A stretch of DNA of 64,000 nt, taken from Morella rubra (lineage: Eukaryota; Streptophyta; Magnoliopsida; Fagales; Myricaceae). The translations under genes were made by a program, and so were the position numbers. Below are positions 48,452 through 59,103 of the stretch, in pieces. The stretch spans positions 20,134,111 through 20,198,110 of the forward strand of contig CM025854.1 in NCBI GenBank assembly GCA_003952965.2. The letters are read 5' to 3'. The notes under the pieces are model-generated. The model saw only the letters and a program-made list of their open reading frames with translations, was not told the DNA's origin and made no database searches. Every line of letters begins with the position of its first letter. Within the stretch, counting starts at the first letter, position 1.

Positions 48452-51400
48452 TTATCTCTCTGTCCTCTTTTTTTGTTCCTTTCTTTTGCTTTGGTCTGGG
48501 GTTAAATTAGAATTCTCAAAGGTGGAATCCAGGCCTAGACACTTCAAAAATGCTAGTGTGGCGAGCCTGAAATAATTGCAAGGATGATGTAATTTATGGG
48601 TTCCTGATGAACCCTCCGTCTCTGTGACCTCTTCGCCTTCTCTCACTAATCTTTGACTTGTACCCGTTGCTATTTCCCCCTTTAAAGCTTGCTCCCCCAC
48701 CTGCCAAAAGTCACACAAAACCGTTAGCCATCCACATTCCATTTCTTGTTTGTCCCAACTGCCTAATCGAACTAATTAATTACTTCCTCTAATTTCCAAA
48801 TTCAAATTAAAAACTTCTCACAATAAAAACAGAGTACCATTTTGGAACAAGTTGGATGGATAGATGACATGAATAATTTGGATTTGAAAATGTTGGACAA
48901 TATTGACAAAGAAATCTCATTATCCAACTCACTCGCCTAACTCAACTGGCAGCAGCTCCCGAGTGTGAATTAAACGCACACTCAAGGTTCAAATCACTAC
49001 TTGTACAAAAAAATTTAAGACTTAATGCAACTGGTCAATGTACAGATAAGTCTCTCCATAATTTACCGTGACGTTAAACCCAGCTCGTATGGAAACTAAA
49101 CTTGAATAATTGCCCATATTTCTCTTGTTACCCAATCAGGCCAGGTCCCTCGCAACCGGTAAACAAAGTTGGGGAAAACGTTCAAGTTCCGTTGGTATGT
49201 TTTATTTTATTTTATTTTCTTTCCTTTCAGTGGACTTGCAGCCAAATAGTTTGTTTCCTCTGGCTTCTAAGTGGGCCTAGTTTGGAGTCTGGGCCGTCTC
49301 AAGTGACACGGAGTTTACACGTTTAGGTTAACACAAAAAAAAAAAACACTCGACACAAGTGAAGTAGGGAACAAAAAAGCCTTCTGAATACGATAATGTA
49401 AGTTTTGAAAAAGACCACACAAACACACAAACAATTCTTTACGTTTACTTCTGATGTCCCATTTTTTAAATTTCTTTTAATTCTTTCCGTTACTTTTTTT
49501 TTGTTTTTTTCGTTTTGTAAGCACTTTACTCTTTGGCTTAAAAAACCCTTCAAAGATGCCAATCTCAAGGAGCTACGGACAAATTTGGGTTCTTAATTAA
49601 CAACGTGTAACTGTGTAAGCTAATGCTTTCGTCCTCGAGAAGAAAAGACAGTGCGTCTACGACCGAAGAAAATAACTCCAAAGGATTATTCAAAGGAATA
49701 AAGCCTATACGACTCATAATGGTAGAACTACACACCATAAACCATGGGAAGCATTTATGAACTTCTCCCCTCGAATACCCCCTAATTCAAGACTAAACCT
49801 AAACTCTAGCATCAAAATTGATGACCCAAAGAAACTAATATACCTAAATTAATAATTTTCTGTAAATTAATTTGATAAATAAGGGTATCTTAACTCAAAA
49901 AGTCTTCCTATCCTATGCAGAGGAAACCCATCATTAATCCTAAACCAAGCCACCAATGGGCATCACATGACTTTTGAGAAACTCAATGGGTTTGGCGTAA
50001 TTCATCCGGAATTCACCCAATTGGATGGCGACTCCTATTGGGTTTACCGAGAGAGAAATTAAATGCAATTGGCCACATATAGCTGGATTTTTTTCCAAAT
50101 GTTCGCCAATTCCTAGTGGGTTTAAGATGGGTAGGTCAGATTTCCTTGTCGGATCGTATCGCCTCTTTTTCTTTTTTTTCAAAAGGCAGGGAACGCATCA
50201 CCTGCAATGACTTTCCTACATGTCGTATGGTGTTTCCAGTTGCAAGCTCGTGCAATGTCTTTTGAAAAAGGGGGAAAAGAAAAAACCCCCCACATCTACT
50301 GATCTTTCTTCCCCACTCTGAATCACCTCAGCAAACTGCCTGAAACACGCTCTCGCCTCTCGCCTTCCTAAACCCAACCCACTACAGTCTACAGGTGATC
50401 TGCTTCCCTCCATGTTGGCATGTCAAAATAGAACCAAGCGGGACACCAAAGCATAAAGGAATACTAGCCTTGACATATCACCTAGGCACCTTCAACAGTG
50501 CATATTGCTTAAGACGAAACTTCCTTAAACTTTTTGTTTGGTTTGGTATATAAAACGCAATTCCCTTCACAGTGACGTGATTTCTCTTTTGGGGACAAAG
50601 AATTACCATTCCTCGAGTTGTGGGGTTTCGAATTTACAAGGAGGAAAGTGAAGACCAAGATGAAAAAAAGGAGGACAAGCCCCACTCAGAAGAGTACTGA
50701 TTCTCAAGTGTGATACCAATATCTCTGTTTTGAATCCCAAAGGTACAAAATCATTTGCAAATCATTTGGCAGAAGAGCATTAAGTGAATTTAGACATTTG
50801 AAACAAGGTGAAAACTGAACAGAAACTTATATATAAAAAATTTCAACTGAAAAAGAAATAAAGCATCAGGGTGTAACAGGATGGGGTCCTCCAATGGTCC
50901 CAGATGCGGTTCGGAAAGAGTAGGCAAAAATAAGCAAAAACAAGGGTGAAGAAAAATGATCATATCACAAAAATGTAGCGACGTTGTTTTGGTCTTCTAC
51001 GACCAAATTTATTCATGGAACCCAAATGGTTGATAATTGAATGCGAATAGACAATCCATGATAAGGTCCAACACAAATAGGTGAAGCCTCGTGCTGAAGA
51101 CCATAAAAAATCTTTTCGTTTCCAACATTTTCTAAGCAACCAAACGCAGAAAAGGTGGGTATACCAAAAAGGGCTAGGTTTTGGGTTAGGTTGGGGAAAA
51201 CGGAATGAGAATATGCGAAAACACGCGGAAGGAAAGAAAAACAGCGAGGGAACCATACCTGGGAAGTATGCAAGCAATTCCTTACGATTGGTGTGGTAGT
51301 ATGCTTCGAAATCGGCTTCTCTATCTGGGTTTTGTTGGGAACGAGCTGACTGGAAGACGATGAAGCACTGTTGCCGTCCGAGTTATCTGAGACTAAAAGG

Positions 51401-51510
51401 GTGAAGCTGAAGAGGAGAAAGATGAGGAGCACCAGGACCAGGAGGTGGATCCATATAAGCCAAGGAATTCTGTAGCTTTCTATTGTGAGTTCATCCCCAA
51501 AATCGAACAT
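48452..51510 (-). CDS. small single-pass membrane protein with PROPEP-like LKCLGL motif
   Basis: Two exons, 51510-51259 and 48700-48452, join in phase 0 (TCCCAG|GTATGG to TTGGCAG|GTGGGG) into 166 residues. The N-terminus MFDFGDELTIESYRIP is followed by one strong membrane helix (WLIWIHLLVLVLLIFLLF, about residues 17-36) and a Ser-rich linker. Exon 2 has VGEQALKGEIATGTS, an acidic stretch, then LHHPCNYFRLATLAFLKCL and GLDST, with a basic lysine-rich end. I recall unnamed plant membrane proteins with the same start and HPCxYF motif, but no assigned function. The 2.56-kb intron is long. The piece before exon 2 (MECGWLTVLCDFW) is intron read-through, not a start. Its LKCLGLDST matches the neighbouring PROPEP exactly. 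Confidence 0.8.
49300..51000. other. intron of the membrane-protein gene
   Basis: Intron sequence with T tracts and no recognised nested gene. A short minus-strand open stretch at 50216-50413 has no family resemblance I can name. Confidence 0.4.
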
Positions 51511-52500
51511 ATTTTGGATATATGACTAGGAAGATAATTTCACCGAAAGAGAAAGGGAGAGAGAGAGAGTTGCGGCTGGGGAATGTGGGTTGGAGAAGAA
51601 GGTTAGGTGAAAATTTAAGAAAACTGGTTGCTTTGAGAGAGAGAGAGAGAGAGGATAGCTTTGGCCTCTCAGACAAACAAAAGAAAAAAAAACAAAGAGA
51701 GAGAGATGATAGCTTTGGCCGGTTGAGGAGCTTTGAAGGTTGGAAAAGAATACTATTTACGGCGCAGCCGCTGGAAACTAAAATAGAACTGTAGTTTACA
51801 CGTCACAGCAAAGTACACGCGCCAATCGTCATTTTTTACTGTTCTTCTCAGGATTCTTTTTATTCGAGATTTGATTATTTGTTAACCTCCATAAAATACT
51901 TGTATTTAATTCAATTATTTCTATTCTTTCGATAGGTTGCAATTTATGTAAAATTCCTATGTATCACATTTTGGAGGACGCACTTTCATATGGATAACTC
52001 GTGAAATTGGCCAACAGTATAAATTTAAAAAATTAAATATATCTTTTACCAGCAACTTTTAAGATTACAACATTTTACACTATAAATTATTAATTTTGTT
52101 TCATTTCGACTCTCTTAATTATTAATAGTTTACATTTTATATTTCTAATTATTAATTTAGATAAAAATTATTATTTTAATTTAATGAAATAACAATCTTA
52201 TTTATAATATTTACAGTATCTATTCTTATTTCTATGCTCGAAAAAAAAAAAAGAATACAAAAATATAATCATATTAAAGTGTTTATGACATTAGTTCTAA
52301 ACTTCCTAAATTATAATATTTTAAAAAATAATTCTCAAATATAATTCCATACACCTTCAAACCTGAACTTATTTCATTTTCCCTCCCATCCCATGATAAT
52401 TCGGTCAAATGTGAATTTTACCGAATCACTTGAAAATACGGTTGTTAAGATGAAAGTGGAGATTTGTTCAATGATAGCGACGACGGATGGCAGAGCGTGT
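51511..52500. other. leader and intergenic DNA
   Basis: 51511-51720 is CT-rich on the minus strand (GA-rich on +) and is likely the leader and core promoter of the 51510 gene. The rest is AT-rich with nothing recognised. Confidence 0.45.
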
Positions 52501-52529
52501 CAGTCACACGGAGCGAGGAAGGGGTGGGA

Positions 52530-52712
52530 CAAAGAATTCCACGTGGTGCATGAGAATAGTAAAAGACAATACTGCACCGCCAGCTCCACGTTTCGTATGA
52601 ACCTGACGTGGCATTGAGTTTTCATTTGTCTGGATCATTCGAAATGCAAATAATTCAAATGATTAAGGAATCCTGCCCCCTCTTTTAAATAGCTTGTGGG
52701 GGCCAGGCACGT
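52530..52712 (+). promoter_or_regulatory. ABRE/G-box cluster with TATA-like box
   Basis: Within 200 bp there are CCACGTGGTG (about 52540), GACGTGGCATT (about 52605, a canonical ABRE core ACGTGGC) and a TATA-like TTTTAAATAG (52683-52692). A further CCACGTGTTC follows at about 52780. This resembles an ABA- or dehydration-responsive promoter. Confidence 0.4.
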
Positions 52713-52715
52713 CAG

Positions 52716-52841
52716 ATGGACAGGCATATGGGGCTTCAGCCTTCAGTTGCGGGGACAACAGAACAGCCCTATTTGTCACCACGTGTTCGTCCGTGGAGCG
52801 TAGTTTGGACCTTGCACTTTGACAAAATTAAAAGGAAATAG
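52716..52841 (+). CDS. possible 41-residue small ORF
   Basis: An ATG about 25 bp below the TATA-like box opens a frame starting MDRHMGLQPSVAGTTEQPYL and ending HFDKIKRK. It matches no family I recognise. Its position behind ABRE motifs is the only support; it may be an upstream ORF, a remnant, or chance. Confidence 0.22.
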   Translation: MDRHMGLQPSVAGTTEQPYLSPRVRPWSVVWTLHFDKIKRK

Positions 52842-53137
52842 GAGATCAAATTTAGTGGTCCTGTTTAATTAGCCAATATATTTTAATAGCATAACTATTT
52901 GAAATCCCGTATTTTACATATATTAGAAGAAAAAAACGATCAAGTTATGAGTGATCCATCGTGAAATTATCTTATTGGCAAAGGCAATTCTACAATTATA
53001 AAAATTAATTGCACATGTATCGAGTTTGATTTTAAATAAGAATCAAGTTGAAACTAATTTAAGTGAAACTTGTGGGGACCATGAGCCATATATTAATCTC
53101 TTTAAAATCGTTTCAAAGTAATTTAAATGAATGGATC

Positions 53138-53344
53138 AAGATACTATACAATTTTTTATTCGAATTACATGATAGAATTTAGAGAAACACATACACAACA
53201 AATATATTCTATTGTAGGGTCTATATTATCTGAAATTTTAAAAGAGTAGATATAAACAACATTAAATGGTGTAAGATTCATCTATTATGTCTATCTTTTT
53301 TAAATTCTATCATATAATTCGAATAAAGAATTATAAAACATCTT
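53138..53344. mobile_element. MITE with about 44-bp terminal inverted repeats
   Basis: The left end AAGATACTATACAATTTTTT leads into TTATTCGAATTACATGATAG. The right end is its near-exact reverse complement (CTATCATATAATTCGAATAA onward to AAAACATCTT). Weaker inverted similarity (GTGGGGACCATGAG against AGGGGCCACGGAG) suggests that the element may reach out to about 53073 and 53385. Confidence 0.7.
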
Positions 53345-54019
53345 AATTCTAAATGAATTATCTCCGTGGCCCCTGCGAGGAGCATCCTTTTAACTCAAAA
53401 AATTACCCCCATAATTTTGTAACAAGTTGTCTGGGCCCTATTAATTACAGGGTGCATTTACCCGAAATAGATGTTCGAGCCGCACCGTAGAGCTCGGGGA
53501 TGGGAGCAACAGTGGCTGTGATGCTAAAACCCCTCTCACCATTTCAACGAAAAAAGATCTCAAAATTTCTGGACCACTTTCGCTGGGTCGGAGTTATCTC
53601 AAAGCACTATTCAACCATAAAATCTTTTAAAATAAATAGTCAAAAAGAAGTGCTGGTGGATTTCTGTACGTTTGAGTTTTTAAGAGTAGATATATATATT
53701 TTTAATAACGAATAACTTATACAACACATAGGTCAATATTTAACGTAGAAGTAAATTTTTGAGAGGCTAGAGAAATAATTCATCATTTACAGTCTCTTTC
53801 TTAAATCATCGTTTTGATCTTAAAAAAGTCGAATTCAAGACTATATACCTAAACCATACAGCCTCAAAGGATTGTTAAGCACCGAACGAAAATACAAACA
53901 CTCGGAAATCAATATTTAACAAACCACTAAATTACCCTGAGATGAGTTAATTATAGGCGGCATTGTATCCAATCAGAGAAGAAGAAGAAGACATGCACCA
54001 TTATCTGGATTAGAAATCA

Positions 54020-54088
54020 CCTAACCTGCATCTCACACTCGATCATGTTCAAAACAACCACAAAGACTACCGCTAGCACAAATTTCAT
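54020..54088 (-). other. possible first exon of a secreted peptide gene
   Basis: A minus-strand ATG begins MKFVLAVVFVVVLNMIECEM, which looks like a signal peptide, followed by CAG|GTTAGG, a plausible donor. No second exon could be identified. It could be chance. Confidence 0.2.
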
Positions 54089-55648
54089 GGATTCAAACAC
54101 TGTATGTTCTATAGCTAGTGCGTTGGATGGGCTTTTTTTTTTTTTTTTGCAACTTCCGATTATGATGTTGATTGAGTGCTTGCTATAACTAGAAAAATAT
54201 CTCACTCTAAAAATAAAAAGAAGGAGAAAAGAAAACAAATATATAGGAGGATTAAGAGGTTGTGTGAGTTTGAGTTGGATTATATATATAGGGCTAGCTA
54301 ATAAATTGAAAGACTTAATTAAAATATCCAACAATCTCATCAGCCTGTGATACAAAAAAAAAGAAGGAATAGATGTGAAGCTGATAAAGTTGACAAGTTG
54401 TGGTGATGTTGGGTCCTAACCGAGATAATGTAGTCAGGAGCATCACTTCAAAGCTAGTAGGTGAAGTACTTGATAATATTGTCAATGTTGTCAATGTTCT
54501 CGCCAAGAATATCAAAAAAAGATGAATGGTAAAAGAGCTACCACGTATCATTCCATTTGAATGTTCAGAATTTGTCTTTGTGCGCTCAGTTCAATTAGTG
54601 GTCTTTCAATTCGGTCAAATTCGTTCGAGACTAGTGCACGGATTAATGTTTAAAATTTATCGTTGTGCTCTCTGTATGATCAGTGATCTCTTAATTCAGC
54701 CAAATTCGTCTGAGCCTAGTGTACAAGTTAAGTGTTAATAGATTTCTTTTCTAAACCCAAAAAAGAAAAAAAAAAAAAACTCTATAATACTTACAACAAC
54801 GACAACCAAAAAAAAAAACCCCCCAAGAAGAAGAAAAAAGAAACGTGGATCTATCTTCAAAAAAACTTGAAAACAGAGCTAGATTTGGACATTTGCTTCT
54901 TGGCTTGTTCACTGGGAAGTACCTTCTCCTTTCACTAGTCCTAGATTTGGACCCGGGACTTCAATTCAGTGCCCCACCTCTATTCCTTGACAAGGGGGCG
55001 GTGACATTGGGCCCAAGGGTGGTTATTAACTAGAAAGGAGTAATCTCAAGATCACGTCGGCATGTCGTTGTCAGGAACCTAACAACTATTCTTCACGACT
55101 GAGCCTTTTTCGAGAGTTCTTCAAAAAAAAAAAATCCCTCTAATCGTGTTCTTCAATTATTTGGGCGCAAAAAGTGGAAGATAACACGAAAAAATCACTC
55201 TCCGCTAAGGTTTTCCCCAAGAGCATTGGCAATTTTTCAGTTAGCCGCATATGTTTATTTCTTTTCTTTTCTTTTTTTTCTTTTTTTAATTTTGTTTTCT
55301 CATTTGTAAATTGATGGAACCATTGTATGAAAGCATTTATACGTCGTATCTTCATTGTCGTGTAATAAATTTAGTTAGATGCCTCCTGATTTTAACGTCC
55401 ATATCATATCCAAGTGAAGTTCAGAAGAGGATGGAAGCCACAAGTTGGTTAGGTGGTAATATTCGCATTAGAAGAAAATAAGTTGGCCGTATATATCTAT
55501 ATATATTTTTGTTTTCAATCTCCTCTATTGAAAAAAGTTTATATTTTGGCTGGGTTGTTTCTCGAACTTTTTACGTATCAATCTATCTAATTGAGAGGGG
55601 AAGAAGTGCGCTGATATTGGGATTAGTTACAACATATTTTAGGGAAAA

Positions 55649-55976
55649 ATTATTCAAATGGTCCTTGTGGTTTCACTTTATTACAGATTAGTCCATGTAT
55701 TCCAACTTTAACGATTTGGTCCCTATCACTATGGTTACAAATATGATGCACGAGAGTCCCTCTACCCACACGGCCTTCGTTAATCCCTTGACAAAATATG
55801 CTAACATATCAATATTGTCCAAGTGTTTAAAAATTGATATGTCAACGTATTTCGTAAGAAGATTAACAGAGGGACCCCGTGTATTAAATTGGTAACTATA
55901 GAAACTAAATTGTTGAAATTAGAACCACATGCATTAATTTGTAACAAAATGAAACTACATGGACCATTTGAATAAT
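55649..55976. mobile_element. MITE/Mutator-like element with long TIRs
   Basis: Begins ATTATTCAAATGGTCCTTGT and ends GGACCATTTGAATAAT, with inverted similarity of about 40 bp (GTGGTTTCACTTTATTACA against TGTAACAAAATGAAACTAC). The 328-bp interior is non-coding. Target duplications are not clear. Confidence 0.7.
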
Positions 55977-56771
55977 TCCACCTAATTTTAGATAGCCTTA
56001 CATTTACAAATATAAACTTCTATAGTCTAAAGCAAAAATTTATGCAGATTTAATCTAGCAACTGTTAGTAATATAATTCGAATAATTATATTTATAACAT
56101 CTTCCTAATAGCTTATGCTCTCGGAATAAGTAGTAGATCCTTAGAGCCAAAGTCTTGAACATCAATTATTTGTGGGCGAATAATAAATCTTCTCTTTTCC
56201 TAAACATTAATTATAAAATATATTATCTATAAGAACCAATCTGTGCATGGACTTCACAAAAGACTTAAAAAGATGAACTCTATTTCATTCTGTCCACAGG
56301 GGAAATCAAAACAAGCCCTTAGTTATACGTAATTCCTATTATGGAGTAGGTAGCTAGTTCTATTTGTGGTAGCTAAACATTCTTATATCAAAACAGGCTT
56401 GATGTGTCTACTGGAAGCTGTTATGATTTCTTCTTTTTTTTTCTAAGCAGGAGCTGTTATGATTTCAAGCCCTCACATTTGTGGGAAATCTGTGACTTCT
56501 AAAGTAACAAATTAGGCATGTCCAGCAGAAGGCCGCTTTTTATAATGGGAAGGAAATGGCATCATTCCCCACAATTCAAGGATTCGGGGACGCATCTCAT
56601 ACCACAAACCAATACCGAACTTAACGAGACGACCAAAACCTGCTCTCTCTCCGTCTCTCTGTCTTTCCCTCTCTCTCTCTCTCTGTTCCCTAGCCTGCCT
56701 CTGTGTGTGACTCTCTCTCTCCCTCCCCTGGAGCACTTTCTCATTCCTAGCTTGTTCATCAAGGTCCAGTA

Positions 56772-57506
56772 ATGGGGGATCCACAATCCACAAGAACAGC
56801 AGAGCCTCCGGTGACGGCTCCAGCGACACCTCCGCTACTGTCTCCACTACGCGGCCAGCCCTCGTCCCTCGTCCCACCACCCCAAAAAAAGAAGCGCAGA
56901 ACCAAAGTATTCAGGGTCCTTCGTACCGTCTTCCGATCATTTCCCATCATCACACCAGTATGCAAGATAGGGGGGATCCCGCTCCACCTACCAGAAGGTC
57001 ACCGCAGCGCCAGCGGTTCCCGAGTCACCGGCACCTTGTTCGGGTACCGAAAAGGACGCGTAAGCCTTTCCTTGCAGGAAAACCCTAGGTGTCTCCCCAT
57101 GTTGGTGGTCGAGCTAGCCATGCATACAAATGTTCTACAAAAGGAGATGAGTTCGGGGATGGTTAGGATTGCTCTTGAATGCGAGAAGAGGCCGGAGAAG
57201 GACAAGACGGTGCTCTTGGACGAGGGCCTGTGGACCATGTACTGCAATGGGAAAAGTAGTGGTTACGGGATTAGGCGCGAGGCTTCGGAGGAGGATTTGA
57301 CTGTGATGGAGCTACTCATGCCCGTATCAATGGGAGCTGGTGTTCTCCCAGGAAATTCAGAGGTTGAAGGTCCGGACGGCGAGTTGGCCTACATACGTGC
57401 CCATTTCGAACGCGTCGTTGGCTCCAAGGATTCCGAAACACTGTACATGTTGAGCCCAGATGGGAACCATGGGCCTGAGCTCAGTATTTTCTTCGTGAGG
57501 ATTTGA
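56772..57506 (+). CDS. MIZU-KUSSEI1-like protein (DUF617)
   Basis: Intronless, 244 residues. DUF617 proteins include Arabidopsis MIZ1, which acts in root hydrotropism at the ER; paralogues mostly lack an assigned role. After a Pro/Ser-rich N-terminus comes a basic KKKRRTKVFRVLRTVF. The family core follows: VTGTLFGYRKGRVSLSLQ, then LPMLVVELAMHTNVLQKEM, VRIALECEK, LLDEGLWTMYCNGKSSGYG, MPVSMGAGVLPG, GELAYIRAHFERVVGSKDSE and SEAL-like end PELSIFFVRI. The ATG at 56772 follows a CT-rich leader and gives the expected length. All recognised blocks are present with no break. Confidence 0.93.
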   Translation: MGDPQSTRTAEPPVTAPATPPLLSPLRGQPSSLVPPPQKKKRRTKVFRVLRTVFRSFPIITPVCKIGGIPLHLPEGHRSASGSRVTGTLFGYRKGRVSLSLQENPRCLPMLVVELAMHTNVLQKEMSSGMVRIALECEKRPEKDKTVLLDEGLWTMYCNGKSSGYGIRREASEEDLTVMELLMPVSMGAGVLPGNSEVEGPDGELAYIRAHFERVVGSKDSETLYMLSPDGNHGPELSIFFVRI

Positions 57507-58600
57507 TCAACATGCATGCTTATAGACTTCCTGTAGAGGATCATTGGGTCCAGTTACAATGAGAACAAGTTGATGGATCAGGGAAGGGAGAGAGAGAACG
57601 GCCTGTAAGTGAATTAATTAAAAATAGGACCACTAAGACCTTCTTCATTACGTATTCATGATATCATAAGCTCCCTCCATGTAAAACAGTTACTGTTCAA
57701 AAAAAAAAATTATGGAGCTTCAAATTTCTCTCTTTGTTAGCCATGCAAACGCTTAGTTCAGTCCGTTCTCCTTTTTTTTTTTTGAAAAAAAAAAACATGG
57801 CGCCCGGCTGATCTAGATCAGGAAAAGTCTACTGATAGTTTTCTAGAAACTAATTATTAACTTCGTTTGATTGGAATGTTCAGGTGCCTATCTAAAAACC
57901 AAGCTTTCGGAAGTTCAACAAATGAAATAAAGAAAGGCTTATCATGGATGTTTGTTTCGAGAAATAACCATAATAACTGTTTGTTTCAAGAAATACTGAA
58001 ATATTGTAAAGCAGAATAAATGAATTTCTATTTATTTAAAGGTCGTTCTTGGAAAACTAGTCGTCTATTTTCCTCCTCTCTTTTGCTTGTTTGTCGGTTA
58101 TAATCCTAGCTCGTTTTTATTTTATTTTATTACGTACGTTTTTTTCAGTCTCGTTCTAATTGATACGTACGCTCATAAGATTATTTCCACTGATATGAAA
58201 TTAAATTATCGTTTAATTTAAAATCCCTGAAATAAATAATGAATTTAATGCATGCTTAACTATTAAATACCGCCCATCATTCCTAGGAGTGAATTGTTTA
58301 TTTTAAAAACCGAACTATACCGTGAGGATAATATCGTGACAATAATCTTTTTTTTCCCTGAGGATGATGATGTTAACTACTCAGAAAAAGAAACGGGAAA
58401 AAAAATAATGGATTAAGAAATGATTCCCCTGCATGCTCATGAATCATGATTGAATATTGGTCCCTCCACAGTTTTCCGATAAAAGTAGCAATCGAGTAGT
58501 TCTATTCCTTTCCAATGAAAGGCAGATTGGAGCGAGCTCCTCAGCAAATGGTTGCTGCCTTGCTGGCTTTTCCTTCATTGTAACCACCGGCTCGGTTCCA
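57507..58600. other. intergenic DNA
   Basis: AT-rich spacer between the DUF617 gene and the PROPEP-like gene, with T and A tracts. No gene was seen. Confidence 0.45.
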
Positions 58601-58608
58601 GGAACTAC

Positions 58609-58631
58609 ATATATATATATATATATATAAA
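58609..58631 (+). promoter_or_regulatory. (AT)n tract acting as possible TATA box
   Basis: An AT dinucleotide run ending ATATAAATA lies about 40-60 bp upstream of the start codon at 58671. It may serve as the TATA box, which would leave a short leader. Confidence 0.4.
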
Positions 58632-58670
58632 TATTGTTTTTTTATGACCCTGCTAAATTCACAAACTCAA

Positions 58671-59103
58671 ATGGGGAAATTCGCTGAAGATCTGAAGAAG
58701 GGGTTGCTCCATATGGCTGGAACGATCAAAGCCTGCAAAACTTGTAGAGGTAAAAAAACAGAGCAGAACCAGTTTCTACGTCCGTCGTTGTTTCTTTTCT
58801 TGTCTCTCTGTTTTCTCTACTTTCCTGAATTCAAGTGCCGTGTTCATATTCTATTCACCAGGATACGGAGGAGGAGAAGAACCTAATAAGTTGAAATCTT
58901 CTGAGGCATGCCTTTAAACTCTTTCTTCTTCTGCTTCTTCTTCTGAATCCGTTTGCATTAGTTGTGGGCTACCTACAGATCCTCTGTTATTTTTTGATTT
59001 ACAGAAATTAAGTGTGCAAGATAGAGCCATCCACACCACCAGAGTGGCGAGGGGTCCGAAGCGCCCAGGTGTTACTAGAGGTGGCGGTCCTCAAACCAAT
59101 TGA
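58671..59103 (+). CDS. candidate second PROPEP-like peptide precursor
   Basis: Three exons, 58671-58749, 58862-58905 and 59005-59103, join in frame to a 73-residue protein. It starts MGKFAEDLKKGLLHMAGTIK, an amphipathic helix, followed by ACKTCRGYGGGEEPNK. The last exon encodes a basic Pro/Gly-rich tail (RVARGPKRPGV) ending TRGGGPQTN and the stop. The layout (amphipathic start, short acidic middle, last exon carrying a basic tail ending in Asn) is that of PROPEPs. The end resembles known Pep ends such as GSGPQHN. Skipping exon 2 gives an immediate stop, so all three exons are needed. Intron 2 needs a GC donor (GAG|GCATGC). QDR|AI is a possible cleavage point. Position next to DUF617 matches PROPEP6 in Arabidopsis. 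The family call is inference. Confidence 0.55.

Noticed and set aside
48701-48742. ATG just before exon 2 of the membrane-protein gene
   Set aside because: It is intron sequence before a good TTGGCAG acceptor. The exon joins in phase with the signal-anchor exon at 51510-51259.
50216-50413. 65-codon minus-strand frame inside the membrane-protein intron
   Set aside because: No family match and no splice support.
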